From positions 1-64,000 of the forward strand of contig CBDIDQ010000014.1 of NCBI GenBank assembly GCA_965277695.1: DNA of 64,000 nt, read 5' to 3'. A model generated the notes under the pieces. The model was given only the letters and a program-made list of their open reading frames with translations. It was not told the origin of the DNA and made no database searches. Shown piece after piece: positions 27,873-36,009 of this stretch (its first letter is position 1; each line of letters starts with the position of its first letter). A program made the translations under genes and the position numbers. The DNA comes from JABSOG01 sp965277695. Lineage in GTDB: Bacteria; Pseudomonadota; Gammaproteobacteria; Enterobacterales; Alteromonadaceae.

Positions 27873-27904
27873 AGCCCAAAAAAAAGAGCCCGTAGGCTCT
27901 TTTT
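27873..27904. terminator. Bidirectional terminator downstream of arcA
   Basis: Stem AAAAGAGCC/GGCTCTTTT with a 4-nt loop. On the minus strand it ends in a run of eight T, suited to stopping arcA transcripts. Confidence 0.85.
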
Positions 27905-27928
27905 ATAAAACTCATAAAAATGAAAGGT

Positions 27929-28636
27929 CTATTCAATTCGTCCAGTAAAGCGATAACCTTCACCATGAATGGTGCTGATGATCTCACCTGAGGCACCGTC
28001 AGCTTCAAAATGCTTACGGATACGACGGATGGTGACGTCGACAGTTCTGTCATTGTCACGTAGCTCACGGCCGGTCATGTGTTTGATTAATTGTTCACGG
28101 GTAAAGATTTTGCCCGGATCAGTTAACATCAAACGCAAAGCGCGGTATTCGCCTTTAGGTAGACGTTGTGACTCACCGGATGGGGTACTCAGACAACGAC
28201 TGTTTTCGTCCAGTTCCCAACCATCAAATTTGATGATACCGTCTTCGGTTTTCGGGCTCTCTGGTAAGCTTGAAGTACGGCTAATGAGGTTTCGGGCACG
28301 AATGGTTAATTCTCTGGGGTTAAACGGTTTGGTGATGTAGTCATCGGCACCAATTTCAAGACCTAAAATACGGTCTACATCGTTGTCACGACCAGTCAAG
28401 AAGATCAAACCCATCGGGCCTTTTTGACGTAATTCACGGGCGAGGATCAGGCCGTTTTTGCCTGGCAAGTTAATATCCATCACCACAACGTCGACCTGGG
28501 CATTAGATAGCTTTTCGTGCATATCATTACCATCGATCGCCTCAACAACATCATAACCTTCTGCTTGAAAAAGATTAACAAGGTTCAATCGGGTAACATC
28601 TTCATCTTCAACGATTAATATAACGGGGGTATGCAT
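27929..28636 (-). CDS. arcA: Aerobic respiration control response regulator ArcA
   Basis: OmpR/PhoB-family regulator which, phosphorylated by ArcB-type kinases under low oxygen, represses aerobic respiration genes. 235 residues from MHTPVILIVEDEDVT at 28636; a longer frame upstream lacks homology. MDINLPGKNGL carries the phospho-Asp, and IGADDYITKPFNPREL is the family signature around the Lys. The winged-helix part with MTGRELRDNDRTVDVTIRR and TIHGEGYRF is nearly the E. coli ArcA sequence. No arcB is in the window. Confidence 0.95.
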   Translation of the reverse strand: MHTPVILIVEDEDVTRLNLVNLFQAEGYDVVEAIDGNDMHEKLSNAQVDVVVMDINLPGKNGLILARELRQKGPMGLIFLTGRDNDVDRILGLEIGADDYITKPFNPRELTIRARNLISRTSSLPESPKTEDGIIKFDGWELDENSRCLSTPSGESQRLPKGEYRALRLMLTDPGKIFTREQLIKHMTGRELRDNDRTVDVTIRRIRKHFEADGASGEIISTIHGEGYRFTGRIE

Positions 28637-28828
28637 AACGATATAAATCCTTTGCTGCAACTTTGGTAAATGGTAAGTAAGAAAAAAGATACAAGTTGCC
28701 GTAATTATAGGAGGGTTCGGCCGACGAAACAAGGAAATAAGCCCGATAGAAGCGGTTATTGTTGGATTAAATTAAATTGGTTGTTAATGGGGCCGTTATG
28801 GTTGGTTTATTGGGCTATTTATAGCCGG

Positions 28829-29440
28829 TTATTTAGGATAAAACCGGGCCAGCGCCAGTAGCCGAGAGCGAATTCTCACTTTGCTGTCATCATATGCCGA
28901 GCGGTTGATGTAGAGCTTGAGGCGATCTTTTTCAAGTATCAAAGTACATAGGCCACCTTGGCGCATAAATTCAGTATTACTACCGATAGTTAATTTAGTT
29001 TTGCTGAGCTGTTGCATTTGTGTTTTGGTTAATTGAGGTTCATAACCTTGGGCAAAATAAACCAATGAGCACAGGCGATATTCCGGCAGTTGGCTGGCTT
29101 TGTCGTGGTCGATGATTTTGATGTTGATATCACGTTGCTGGAGTTTTAATTTGCCAGCTGTTTCGAGTGCGGATAATACCTTGGTCACACTATAACTTTG
29201 TTTATCTGCTGAGCCGTCGTTCAAAAAGCAAAAGGTCAAAGGCACCTGAGGGTGAATGGACCAGTTGATAAACTTGGCCATTTTATAGATGTAGGCAGCA
29301 CGGATTTGAATTTGGGTTTCGAGGCTGTTACTAGCCCAGCTGTAATAACTGAACGTTAAAACAAAAAATAGCACCATAGAAATTAACAACCCGGTCGAAT
29401 ATCGGATGATTGGGTGAGAGGGTTGAATGATGCTGTTCAT
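28829..29440 (-). CDS. YfiR-family (DUF4154) periplasmic protein
   Basis: 203 residues. N-terminal TM/signal segment (about residues 17-36), then IRAAYIYKMAKFINWS, the hallmark opening of YfiR/DUF4154, and later LTIGSNTEFMRQGG. In Pseudomonas, YfiR is a periplasmic inhibitor of a membrane diguanylate cyclase. Here its start overlaps the end of a sensor kinase gene (ATGA), so it more likely modulates that kinase. Confidence 0.85.
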   Translation of the reverse strand: MNSIIQPSHPIIRYSTGLLISMVLFFVLTFSYYSWASNSLETQIQIRAAYIYKMAKFINWSIHPQVPLTFCFLNDGSADKQSYSVTKVLSALETAGKLKLQQRDINIKIIDHDKASQLPEYRLCSLVYFAQGYEPQLTKTQMQQLSKTKLTIGSNTEFMRQGGLCTLILEKDRLKLYINRSAYDDSKVRIRSRLLALARFYPK

Positions 29441-31089
29441 ACGACGGTTTTATTACTTTTACTATTGTTTGTTGCGGCTGCAACAGGGAAAACAATATTG
29501 AATTCTATTCCTTTTCTTGGTTCACTAATAATCGTGATAGAGCCGTTAAGTGCTTGTGTTACCAGGTTATACACTAAATGCATGCCTAACCCGGAACCCC
29601 CTTCACCACGACGTGTGGTGACAAATGGATCGAAAATACGGTGTTTGATTTCCTCAGACACGCCGTTACCGTTATCGCGGTATGTCAGGTTGCAGTTGTT
29701 TGGTGACAGACTAACAGTGATTGTAATGGTGCCTTTATCAATGCCCTTGAAGGCGTGAATTAATGAGTTCATCACGAGGTTAATCAATATTTGGGTGATT
29801 GGGCCTGGCATACTCTTAATGTTAATTGATGAGTCGCATTCAACCACTACCTGATGCTGGACCTTTTTTAAATTAGGTTTCAACGACATCAGAATTTCAC
29901 TGATTAACTGTTCAAAATTAAACAAGCGACTTTCTTCGCTGGACTGATCAACCGCGACTTGTTTAAAACTGCTGATAAGCTCTGCCGCCCGGTTAAGGTT
30001 ACGATAAATAATGCCAAGGTTTTCGGCGCTTTCGTCAACAAATTTGGCCAGCTGACGTGAACTTAATTTCTTTGCCTCAAACGCTTCTTTGATCACCACC
30101 AAACGATCCTGCATCAGCGTTGATGCGGTCACGCCCAAACCAATCGGGGTGTTGACCTCATGGGCTATGCCCGCCACCATTTGGCCTAGTGATGCCATTT
30201 TTTCAGTTTCGACCAGTTGGTTTTGGTATTGATGCATTTTCTCTAGGGTATTGAGCAACTCTTGATTGGAATCTTTTACTGCTTGGGTGCGATCATTTAC
30301 TTTTTGTTCAAGACTCTGGTTAAGCAAGCGCACTTCTTGTTCAGCTGCGCCTTGTTTGGAAATATGCTGTTGTATTCGTTCGAGCATTTTATTGAAAGCC
30401 CGGGCCAGAATATCCAGTTCAGTGATATTGATGCTGTCGACCTTAGCCGTATAGTCTTTGTCTTTTGATACTCGCTGGACGGTGTGTAATAGGGCTTCTA
30501 TCGGGTGGGTAATCTTACGCTGCATTCGTAACGCCAGTAAAAATGCCATCAATAAAATGGATAAACCGATAATACTGTTGATCAGCAGTTTTTCGTTAAT
30601 ATCACTGCGCATTGAGGCCAAACTGGCACGCAGGTAAACATAACCGAGGATCACATCGTCTTCTTTGATCGGGCGGATAATTTCCAGATAAGAATCACTA
30701 AAGGTGGCGTTTTGCAGCGCTTCTATTTGATCGAACTTAACCGGAATAGGGGGAATGCCAAATTTGTTGTAGCTAGAGAAAAACTGTGGCTCTCGGGTTT
30801 GCGGGTCAAGCCGATAGATATGGATATTTTCGATTAAAGTGGCTGCTTTGAACGAACGTAATTGTTCTCGTTCAGTTTCAGGATCATCAAAGGTTAAACC
30901 AGCCACACTGCTAAAACTGATAATGTCAGAGTAGGTACTTAATTGGCTGACTAAATCGGCGTTGTGGCGGCGCATGTCGATAATCGTTGATGATGCAACT
31001 GAAGCAATAAGGGAAACTGCTGAGATTGCCATAACCGCCCAAATCAGGGCTTGTTTGACAGAGTTTGACTTGTTATTAAACGTCGGCAT
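29437..31089 (-). CDS. Membrane sensor histidine kinase with HAMP domain
   Basis: 550 residues. TM1 about residues 13-33; a periplasmic CHASE8-like sensor region to about 165 (ISFSSVAGLTFDD); TM2 about 170-190; HAMP (KITHPIEALLHTVQRVSKDKD) and coiled coil to about 290. The kinase core follows: GIAHEVNTPIG with the phospho-His, N-box region LVMNSLIHAF, and G boxes RDNGNGV and GSGLGMHL. No receiver domain. The cognate regulator is not adjacent; the partner encoded with it is the YfiR protein. Confidence 0.92.
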   Translation of the reverse strand: MPTFNNKSNSVKQALIWAVMAISAVSLIASVASSTIIDMRRHNADLVSQLSTYSDIISFSSVAGLTFDDPETEREQLRSFKAATLIENIHIYRLDPQTREPQFFSSYNKFGIPPIPVKFDQIEALQNATFSDSYLEIIRPIKEDDVILGYVYLRASLASMRSDINEKLLINSIIGLSILLMAFLLALRMQRKITHPIEALLHTVQRVSKDKDYTAKVDSINITELDILARAFNKMLERIQQHISKQGAAEQEVRLLNQSLEQKVNDRTQAVKDSNQELLNTLEKMHQYQNQLVETEKMASLGQMVAGIAHEVNTPIGLGVTASTLMQDRLVVIKEAFEAKKLSSRQLAKFVDESAENLGIIYRNLNRAAELISSFKQVAVDQSSEESRLFNFEQLISEILMSLKPNLKKVQHQVVVECDSSINIKSMPGPITQILINLVMNSLIHAFKGIDKGTITITVSLSPNNCNLTYRDNGNGVSEEIKHRIFDPFVTTRRGEGGSGLGMHLVYNLVTQALNGSITIISEPRKGIEFNIVFPVAAATNNSKSNKTVV

Positions 31090-31301
31090 TAACTCGAAAT
31101 ACCCTTAATTCGTTGTTTTTTGGTTTTGTCACGGTTTTGTCACTATGGTTTGGCAGTCACTTGGTAATAACTTGCAGTTGCCTTTGATAATATGTCCAAA
31201 CGCTTGAATTGGCAAACTTTGCCGTCGGTTCACTCCATTTATTTGTGTCAGCGGTGGGAAACCCACCGCCGTTTACTGTTCAAAGCCAAATTTAAGCCTA
31301 G

Positions 31302-33302
31302 TTACAGATGGATCCCTCGCATAACCTGAGAGATCGCAATTTGTTCACTGGTCATCTCTTCTTGTTTTAATGCTGTTTTGTCGCCTTTGGCGGCAGTCGA
31401 GTCATTAAACATTCTAAAGGTGAAATTGAACAAAATCTCGGTGACTTTAGGGGCCAATGCGTACAAGACGTTAATAAACGTGCCTAATCTTGTTGCGACA
31501 CGCTTAGGTCGGTCAATAATGGCTTTGGCAATCAGGTCAACCGCTTGGTCTGGATTAAGCGTCGGGAAGTAATCGTAAATCTTGGTTGGCGCTATCATTG
31601 GGGTTTTTACCAAAGGCATATTGATAGTGGTAAAACTGACCCCAGTATCTGAATATTCCGCAGCGGCGCAGCGAGTAAATGCTTCCAATGCTGATTTTGA
31701 CGCGACATAAGCCGAAAATCTTGGTGCATTGGTCAATACCCCGATAGAAGAGATATTGATGATCTGACCACGACGTTTTTTGGTCATGCCCGGCAAAAAG
31801 CCCATGATCAACTTTAAACAACCAAAATAGTTTAACTGCATACAACGCTCGTAATCGTGAAAACGGTCAACCGAGTGTTCTACCGAGCGGCGAATAGAGC
31901 GACCGGCATTATTAAGCAAAATGTCAATCGGGCCATGATTTTCAAGTACGGTTTTGACCAAACCATCGCAAGATTCATTGCTGGATAAATCAACCGCATA
32001 AGTAAATGCGGTGCCGCCTAAATCTTCGACCAATTGTTTGGTTTCAATCAACCCTTCTTCTTTGCGGGCAACCAGAATCAATTTAGCTTGAGTCTTAGCC
32101 AATCTTAAGGCTGTCGCCAAGCCGATACCTGAGGTGGCACCAGTGATCAACACAAACTTGTTTTTGACTGAGCCGCCGAGCGTTTTATCAATAAACAACT
32201 CCGGATCGAGGTTACGCTCCCAAAAATCCCATAATGGGGCGGCGTATTCGGTCAGACGCGGCACTTTAATATTTGAATCAGCCAATGCCTTGACGGTTTC
32301 ACGGTTATCAAATTGGGTAGGATAGTCGATGAATTCGAGTACTTCGCCGGGTATTTTCAAATCGTTAAGAATGACTTTTTTAATGCGTAAAATTGGCGGC
32401 AAAGACAACACCATGTTACGGATATAAGCGGGAATAAAACCGAACATCTTGGTATTGATACGTAACGCCATTTTAGGGGCGTGACCAGCGTCGGCAAAAA
32501 TATTCAATACTTCACCGATGCGATGGGCTTTAGGGTCGGTCAGGTGGAAACATTGACCGTCAAGTCCTGCTTTGTGACTGATATGATCCATGGCGTTAAC
32601 CACGTAATCTACCGGCACTATATTCATGTAACCGCCTTCAAGGCCAATGGTCGGCATCCAAGGTGGCAATTTCTTGCGGAATTTTTGGATCATCTTGAAG
32701 AAGTAATAAGGGCCGTCGATTTTATCGATTTCGCCGGTTTTGGAATGACCGACCACCATGCCTGGGCGGTAGATGCGATAAGGGATAGTACATTCTTCAC
32801 GAACTAAGCGTTCGGCGTGGTGTTTGGTATTGAAGTAGGGGTTTTTCAGGCCACGGGCTTCGTCAAACATATCTTCTCTGAACACGCCTTTATACAAACC
32901 GGCAGCGGCGATAGAGCTGACCATATCAAAGCAACCCGCTTTAATGGCGGTGGCACAGCCGATGGCATTTTTGGTGCCTTCGATATTGGCTTGTTGCTGT
33001 GCTTCTGCTGGGGCTGACAAATCATAAATCGCCGCCAGATGATAAAAGTGATCGACTTTGCCCTGTAATGCACTGATTTGTGCATCATCAAGGCCCAAAT
33101 TTGGTTGGGTGATATCACCGACAACGGCTTTGATCCGCGTGCCTTTTTCGCCTTCGCCAGTGCCGTAGACGGCCTGTAATTGGGCTAATTTATCCAGTGA
33201 CTGTTCTCTGACTAGGACATGGATATCACCGCCCCGCTGTAATAATTTTTTGATTAAAAACTTGCCGATAAACCCGGTTCCGCCGGTGACGAAGTAACCC
33301 AT
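31302..33302 (-). CDS. Fatty acyl-CoA reductase, alcohol-forming (two fused SDR domains)
   Basis: 666 residues from MGYFVTGGTGFIGKF at 33302. The N-terminal extended-SDR reductase has TGGTGFIG (NADPH loop) and YFNTKHHAE (YxxxK type), with YRPGMVVGHS. The C-terminal classical SDR starts at TGATSGIGLATAL (about residue 385) and has NNAG and YVASKSA. This order and the sequence match the Marinobacter FACoAR type, which reduces acyl-CoA through aldehyde to fatty alcohol, the precursor of wax esters. No wax synthase is in the window. Two phasin genes lie 385 bp away, divergent. A low-specificity aldehyde reductase role is the alternative. Confidence 0.88.
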   Translation of the reverse strand: MGYFVTGGTGFIGKFLIKKLLQRGGDIHVLVREQSLDKLAQLQAVYGTGEGEKGTRIKAVVGDITQPNLGLDDAQISALQGKVDHFYHLAAIYDLSAPAEAQQQANIEGTKNAIGCATAIKAGCFDMVSSIAAAGLYKGVFREDMFDEARGLKNPYFNTKHHAERLVREECTIPYRIYRPGMVVGHSKTGEIDKIDGPYYFFKMIQKFRKKLPPWMPTIGLEGGYMNIVPVDYVVNAMDHISHKAGLDGQCFHLTDPKAHRIGEVLNIFADAGHAPKMALRINTKMFGFIPAYIRNMVLSLPPILRIKKVILNDLKIPGEVLEFIDYPTQFDNRETVKALADSNIKVPRLTEYAAPLWDFWERNLDPELFIDKTLGGSVKNKFVLITGATSGIGLATALRLAKTQAKLILVARKEEGLIETKQLVEDLGGTAFTYAVDLSSNESCDGLVKTVLENHGPIDILLNNAGRSIRRSVEHSVDRFHDYERCMQLNYFGCLKLIMGFLPGMTKKRRGQIINISSIGVLTNAPRFSAYVASKSALEAFTRCAAAEYSDTGVSFTTINMPLVKTPMIAPTKIYDYFPTLNPDQAVDLIAKAIIDRPKRVATRLGTFINVLYALAPKVTEILFNFTFRMFNDSTAAKGDKTALKQEEMTSEQIAISQVMRGIHL

Positions 33303-33687
33303 GAAACACCTCTTTGTTTTTACGTTGTTGTTACGCACTTTTTACGCATTTTTTCTTTTATGTAAACTAAACCAGACTATAGCCAAACGATAACTGGCAA
33401 CCTAACTGTTTAGACCAGCTTTAGAATATAGCTTGAATATGGTGGAATTTACATAAGTTGGATAACAATCATTTATTTTTAAATCGATTGCCAAATAAAT
33501 TCTCAATAAATATGGGCGGGCACTGTACCACAAGTTTTTAGAATGCTTGCTCTAAATGTGGTGAATAAGCATAGCCGGGTTTGATTTTGTTATTCTCTAT
33601 TTTCTAGGATGCTCTTTCTAATTAAGGTTTGTAAACTTAGCTTCGAAATTTACGATAAATTAGTTAATTGCTGTGGAGATAAGCCAA
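33303..33687. other. Divergent intergenic region between acyl-CoA reductase and phasin genes
   Basis: 385 bp, AT-rich, should contain both promoters. TATTCT near 33590 is a possible -10 for the phasins. No ORF or clear operator was seen. Confidence 0.4.
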
Positions 33688-34038
33688 ATGTCTAAGATTG
33701 AAATGATTAAAGAAAAATTTGATGTTGCAGAAGATGTCGCGCGTAAAATCTGGTTGGCCGGATTAGGCGCTTATGGCAAAAGCATTGATAGTGTGCAGGG
33801 TCAATACGAAAAAGTAAATGCCGATTCTAACCGCGTATTCAATGAATTGGTAGCTAAAGGCGAAGTGCTTGAAGGCCAAGCCAAAGACAAGATTAAAGAA
33901 AAAACCGCTGTTGATCAACGTGTTGCTGAAGTTCGCAAGAAGTTGGGTCTGGATAAAACAGAAGAAACTAACAAGATTGAAGCATTATCACAAAAAATTG
34001 ATGATTTGACTGATATCGTTGCCAAATTAGCTAAATAA
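33688..34038 (+). CDS. Phasin family protein (PhaI/PhaF type, PF05597-like)
   Basis: 116 residues from MSKIEMIKEKF at 33688 (GGAG 9 nt upstream). KIWLAGLGAYGKS is the amphipathic core of polyhydroxyalkanoate granule-associated proteins, followed by the coiled coil VDQRVAEVRKKLGL and a C-terminal leucine-zipper-like helix. It would coat storage-lipid granules; PHA or, given the neighbour, wax ester are both possible cargoes. No phaC in view. Confidence 0.85.
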   Translation: MSKIEMIKEKFDVAEDVARKIWLAGLGAYGKSIDSVQGQYEKVNADSNRVFNELVAKGEVLEGQAKDKIKEKTAVDQRVAEVRKKLGLDKTEETNKIEALSQKIDDLTDIVAKLAK

Positions 34039-34119
34039 CGTTGATGTTGCAGAAGTAAGCTGCTTTAGCATTTAGTAAAAAAGCACCCAAAGACGTATTA
34101 AAGACAATGGAGAACCAAA

Positions 34120-34590
34120 ATGGCGACAACCGATAAAGTAAATAAATTTGCCCGTAACGTGTGGCTGGCCGGACTCGGTGCTTATGGCCGTAGCTCAGAA
34201 ACACTGACCCAAAAGCTGGATAAAGCTTATGAAGAATCTAATCAACTGTTTAATGATTTGGTCAGCAAAGGGACTGAAATTCAGACCACTATTGATAGCA
34301 AAATCAAAGAGCAAAACGTATTTGAGCGCAAAGTCGATGAAGTGCGTGAAAAGCTGGGCTTAAACCAAAGCGTTTCAGAACAGCAAATTGATGAATTGAC
34401 CAGCAAGGTTGATGCCTTAACATCAATTGTCACAACGCTGGCCGAACAAAGATTGGCCGAACAAGAAGCCGGTGAAAAACCAGCTGTCAAAGCGGATGAC
34501 AAAGCTGCTGAGGCACCAGTTGCCGCGACTGTAAAAGTAGAAGACAAATCAGCCGCAAAAACTAAAGCAAAAGCAAAAGCCAAAGCATAA
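34120..34590 (+). CDS. Second phasin with Lys/Ala-rich tail (PhaF-like)
   Basis: 156 residues. NVWLAGLGAYGRS and FERKVDEVREKLGLNQ parallel the upstream phasin, so the pair arose by duplication. The extra C-terminus (about residues 115-156) is Ala/Lys/Glu-rich and ends in KTKAKAKAKA. This resembles a histone-H1-like DNA-binding tail as in Pseudomonas PhaF, which ties granules to the nucleoid; that role here is inferred. The gap to the first phasin is 81 nt, so they probably share a transcript. Confidence 0.85.
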   Translation: MATTDKVNKFARNVWLAGLGAYGRSSETLTQKLDKAYEESNQLFNDLVSKGTEIQTTIDSKIKEQNVFERKVDEVREKLGLNQSVSEQQIDELTSKVDALTSIVTTLAEQRLAEQEAGEKPAVKADDKAAEAPVAATVKVEDKSAAKTKAKAKAKA

Positions 34591-34890
34591 TATGCGTGGC
34601 GTTGTAGAGGCGGGGCTATGTATGCACCCGCCTTTGACCTACGTTCGCGGCCGTTTTTGCGCCGATCTGCGTGCCCGTTTTCACCATAGCTGTACAAATA
34701 ACCTGTTACAATCTATAAAAGCCTGCCAATTCAATAAGTTAGTCGATGTAATACAGATAAATGACAATTTATTTGCATAATCGCCTCGATAATTGTCCAA
34801 AAGACCATTACAATGCGCCGCATAAATTGATGGTTTGCACCTTTTTACCATTTAGCCATTTTGCCATTTGTATTGTTTTGGGATAACTTA
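34591..34890. other. Intergenic region between phasin and CheY-like genes
   Basis: 300 bp. It begins with a weak terminator hairpin (34608-34635). The remainder is AT-rich promoter-type sequence with no coding frame of note. Confidence 0.45.
34608..34635 (+). terminator. Hairpin after the phasin pair
   Basis: Stem AGGCGGG/CCCGCCT with a 12-nt loop and only three T after it. Confidence 0.45.
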
Positions 34891-35271
34891 ATGAATAAGC
34901 ACGTTCTGTTGGTAGATGATAACGATAAAGTTCGGTCGTTGTTAAAATCATGTATTGAAGCGTCAGGATATCAGGTAGTCGAAGCTCGGGATGGTCTAGA
35001 TGGTTTGACTAAAGCCAAAACCATGGCCTTTGATTACTTTGTGGTTGATTACCGTATGCCGGTAATGGATGGCATCACACTACTCAAAGGGCTCAAAGAA
35101 ATGCCACTGTATGCCAATCGGCCTATGGTGTTGTTGACTACTGACGATAGCCATGAGTTTGCTGCCAAAGCGGCCTCACTTGAAGATGTGACCGTTTTGT
35201 CTAAGCCGATTGAACAAAGTCATTTGCTTAATGTATTGCAGCAAATGAGTGAAGAATTGGTTGCCGCCTAA
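34891..35271 (+). CDS. Stand-alone response regulator receiver protein
   Basis: 126 residues from MNKHVLLVDDND (GGGA 8-9 nt upstream; the frame extends upstream without signals). VLLVDDND is the acidic pocket, VVDYRMPVMDG holds the phospho-Asp, LLTTDDS the Thr, and VLSKPI the Lys. No output domain. It is isolated between terminators, so the partner kinase is unknown. Confidence 0.88.
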   Translation: MNKHVLLVDDNDKVRSLLKSCIEASGYQVVEARDGLDGLTKAKTMAFDYFVVDYRMPVMDGITLLKGLKEMPLYANRPMVLLTTDDSHEFAAKAASLEDVTVLSKPIEQSHLLNVLQQMSEELVAA

Positions 35272-35329
35272 CATTGAAAATAACCAAATAATTCATCAGC
35301 CTGAAAAGCTGGGATAAGTTATTTGCACC

Positions 35330-35360
35330 AGCCCATTATTTTGTAATAATGGGCTTTTTT
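35330..35360 (+). terminator. Strong Rho-independent terminator
   Basis: Perfect 11-bp stem AGCCCATTATT/AATAATGGGCT, TTGT loop, then five T. Confidence 0.93.
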
Positions 35361-35433
35361 ATTGAGTCGATAAAAGCCAAACTCGTTACTGAGCGCTGAA
35401 TCATCGACAGAATTGAGAGTAAATGGATCACTA

Positions 35434-36006
35434 ATGGATCAGAATAAGTTAGATACTGACAGCCTAGCGGCAGTCATCAATAATATTAAAAACAGCATTC
35501 ACACTGTGCCAGATTATCCTAAAAAAGGTATCATGTTCAGAGATGTCACTGGTTTGATGCAAAATGGCGCAGCGTTTGCGCAAGTCATTGAGCTATTGAA
35601 AAGTCGCTTTAGCGACAAAGGGATCACCACAATTGTTGGCACCGAAGCCCGTGGTTTTATTTTTGGTGCGCCGCTGGCCTATGCTATGGGCATTTCCTTC
35701 ATACCGGCCAGAAAGCCGGGTAAATTACCTCGCGAAGTTTTATCACAAGATTACGATCTTGAATATGGCACCGATACTTTGCAAATTCATACCGATGCGG
35801 TCAAGCCCGGTGATGTGGTGTTATTGGTTGATGATTTATTGGCTACTGGTGGCACTATGGAAGCAACCGCTGGGTTGGTTCGCCGTGCGGGTGGGACCGT
35901 GCATGGTGCCGCTTTTGTGGTATCTCTACCTGAGCTTGGTGGCGAAGACCGTCTGGCTAAACTCGATGTTGATGTGAGTACGCTGGTTTCATTTGACGGC
36001 GAATAA
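35434..36006 (+). CDS. apt: Adenine phosphoribosyltransferase
   Basis: Purine salvage: adenine + PRPP to AMP. 190 residues from MDQNKLDTD; a TTG seven codons upstream is possible. PDYPKKGIMFRDVTGLM is the APT N-terminal signature, FIPARKPGKLPREV the flexible loop, and VLLVDDLLATGGTMEA the PRPP loop with the acidic pair. dnaX starts 3 nt after its stop, so apt-dnaX-ybaB-recR form one operon. Confidence 0.96.
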   Translation: MDQNKLDTDSLAAVINNIKNSIHTVPDYPKKGIMFRDVTGLMQNGAAFAQVIELLKSRFSDKGITTIVGTEARGFIFGAPLAYAMGISFIPARKPGKLPREVLSQDYDLEYGTDTLQIHTDAVKPGDVVLLVDDLLATGGTMEATAGLVRRAGGTVHGAAFVVSLPELGGEDRLAKLDVDVSTLVSFDGE

Positions 36007-36009
36007 GCG

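Larger units (their letters stand above)
27619..27928. other. Intergenic region between HTH gene and arcA
   Basis: 310 bp. It holds the possible 5' remnant of the HTH gene, a C-A rich repeat (27823-27854: cccaccaa twice, then cccac units) and the arcA terminator hairpin. Nothing else was seen. Confidence 0.5.
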
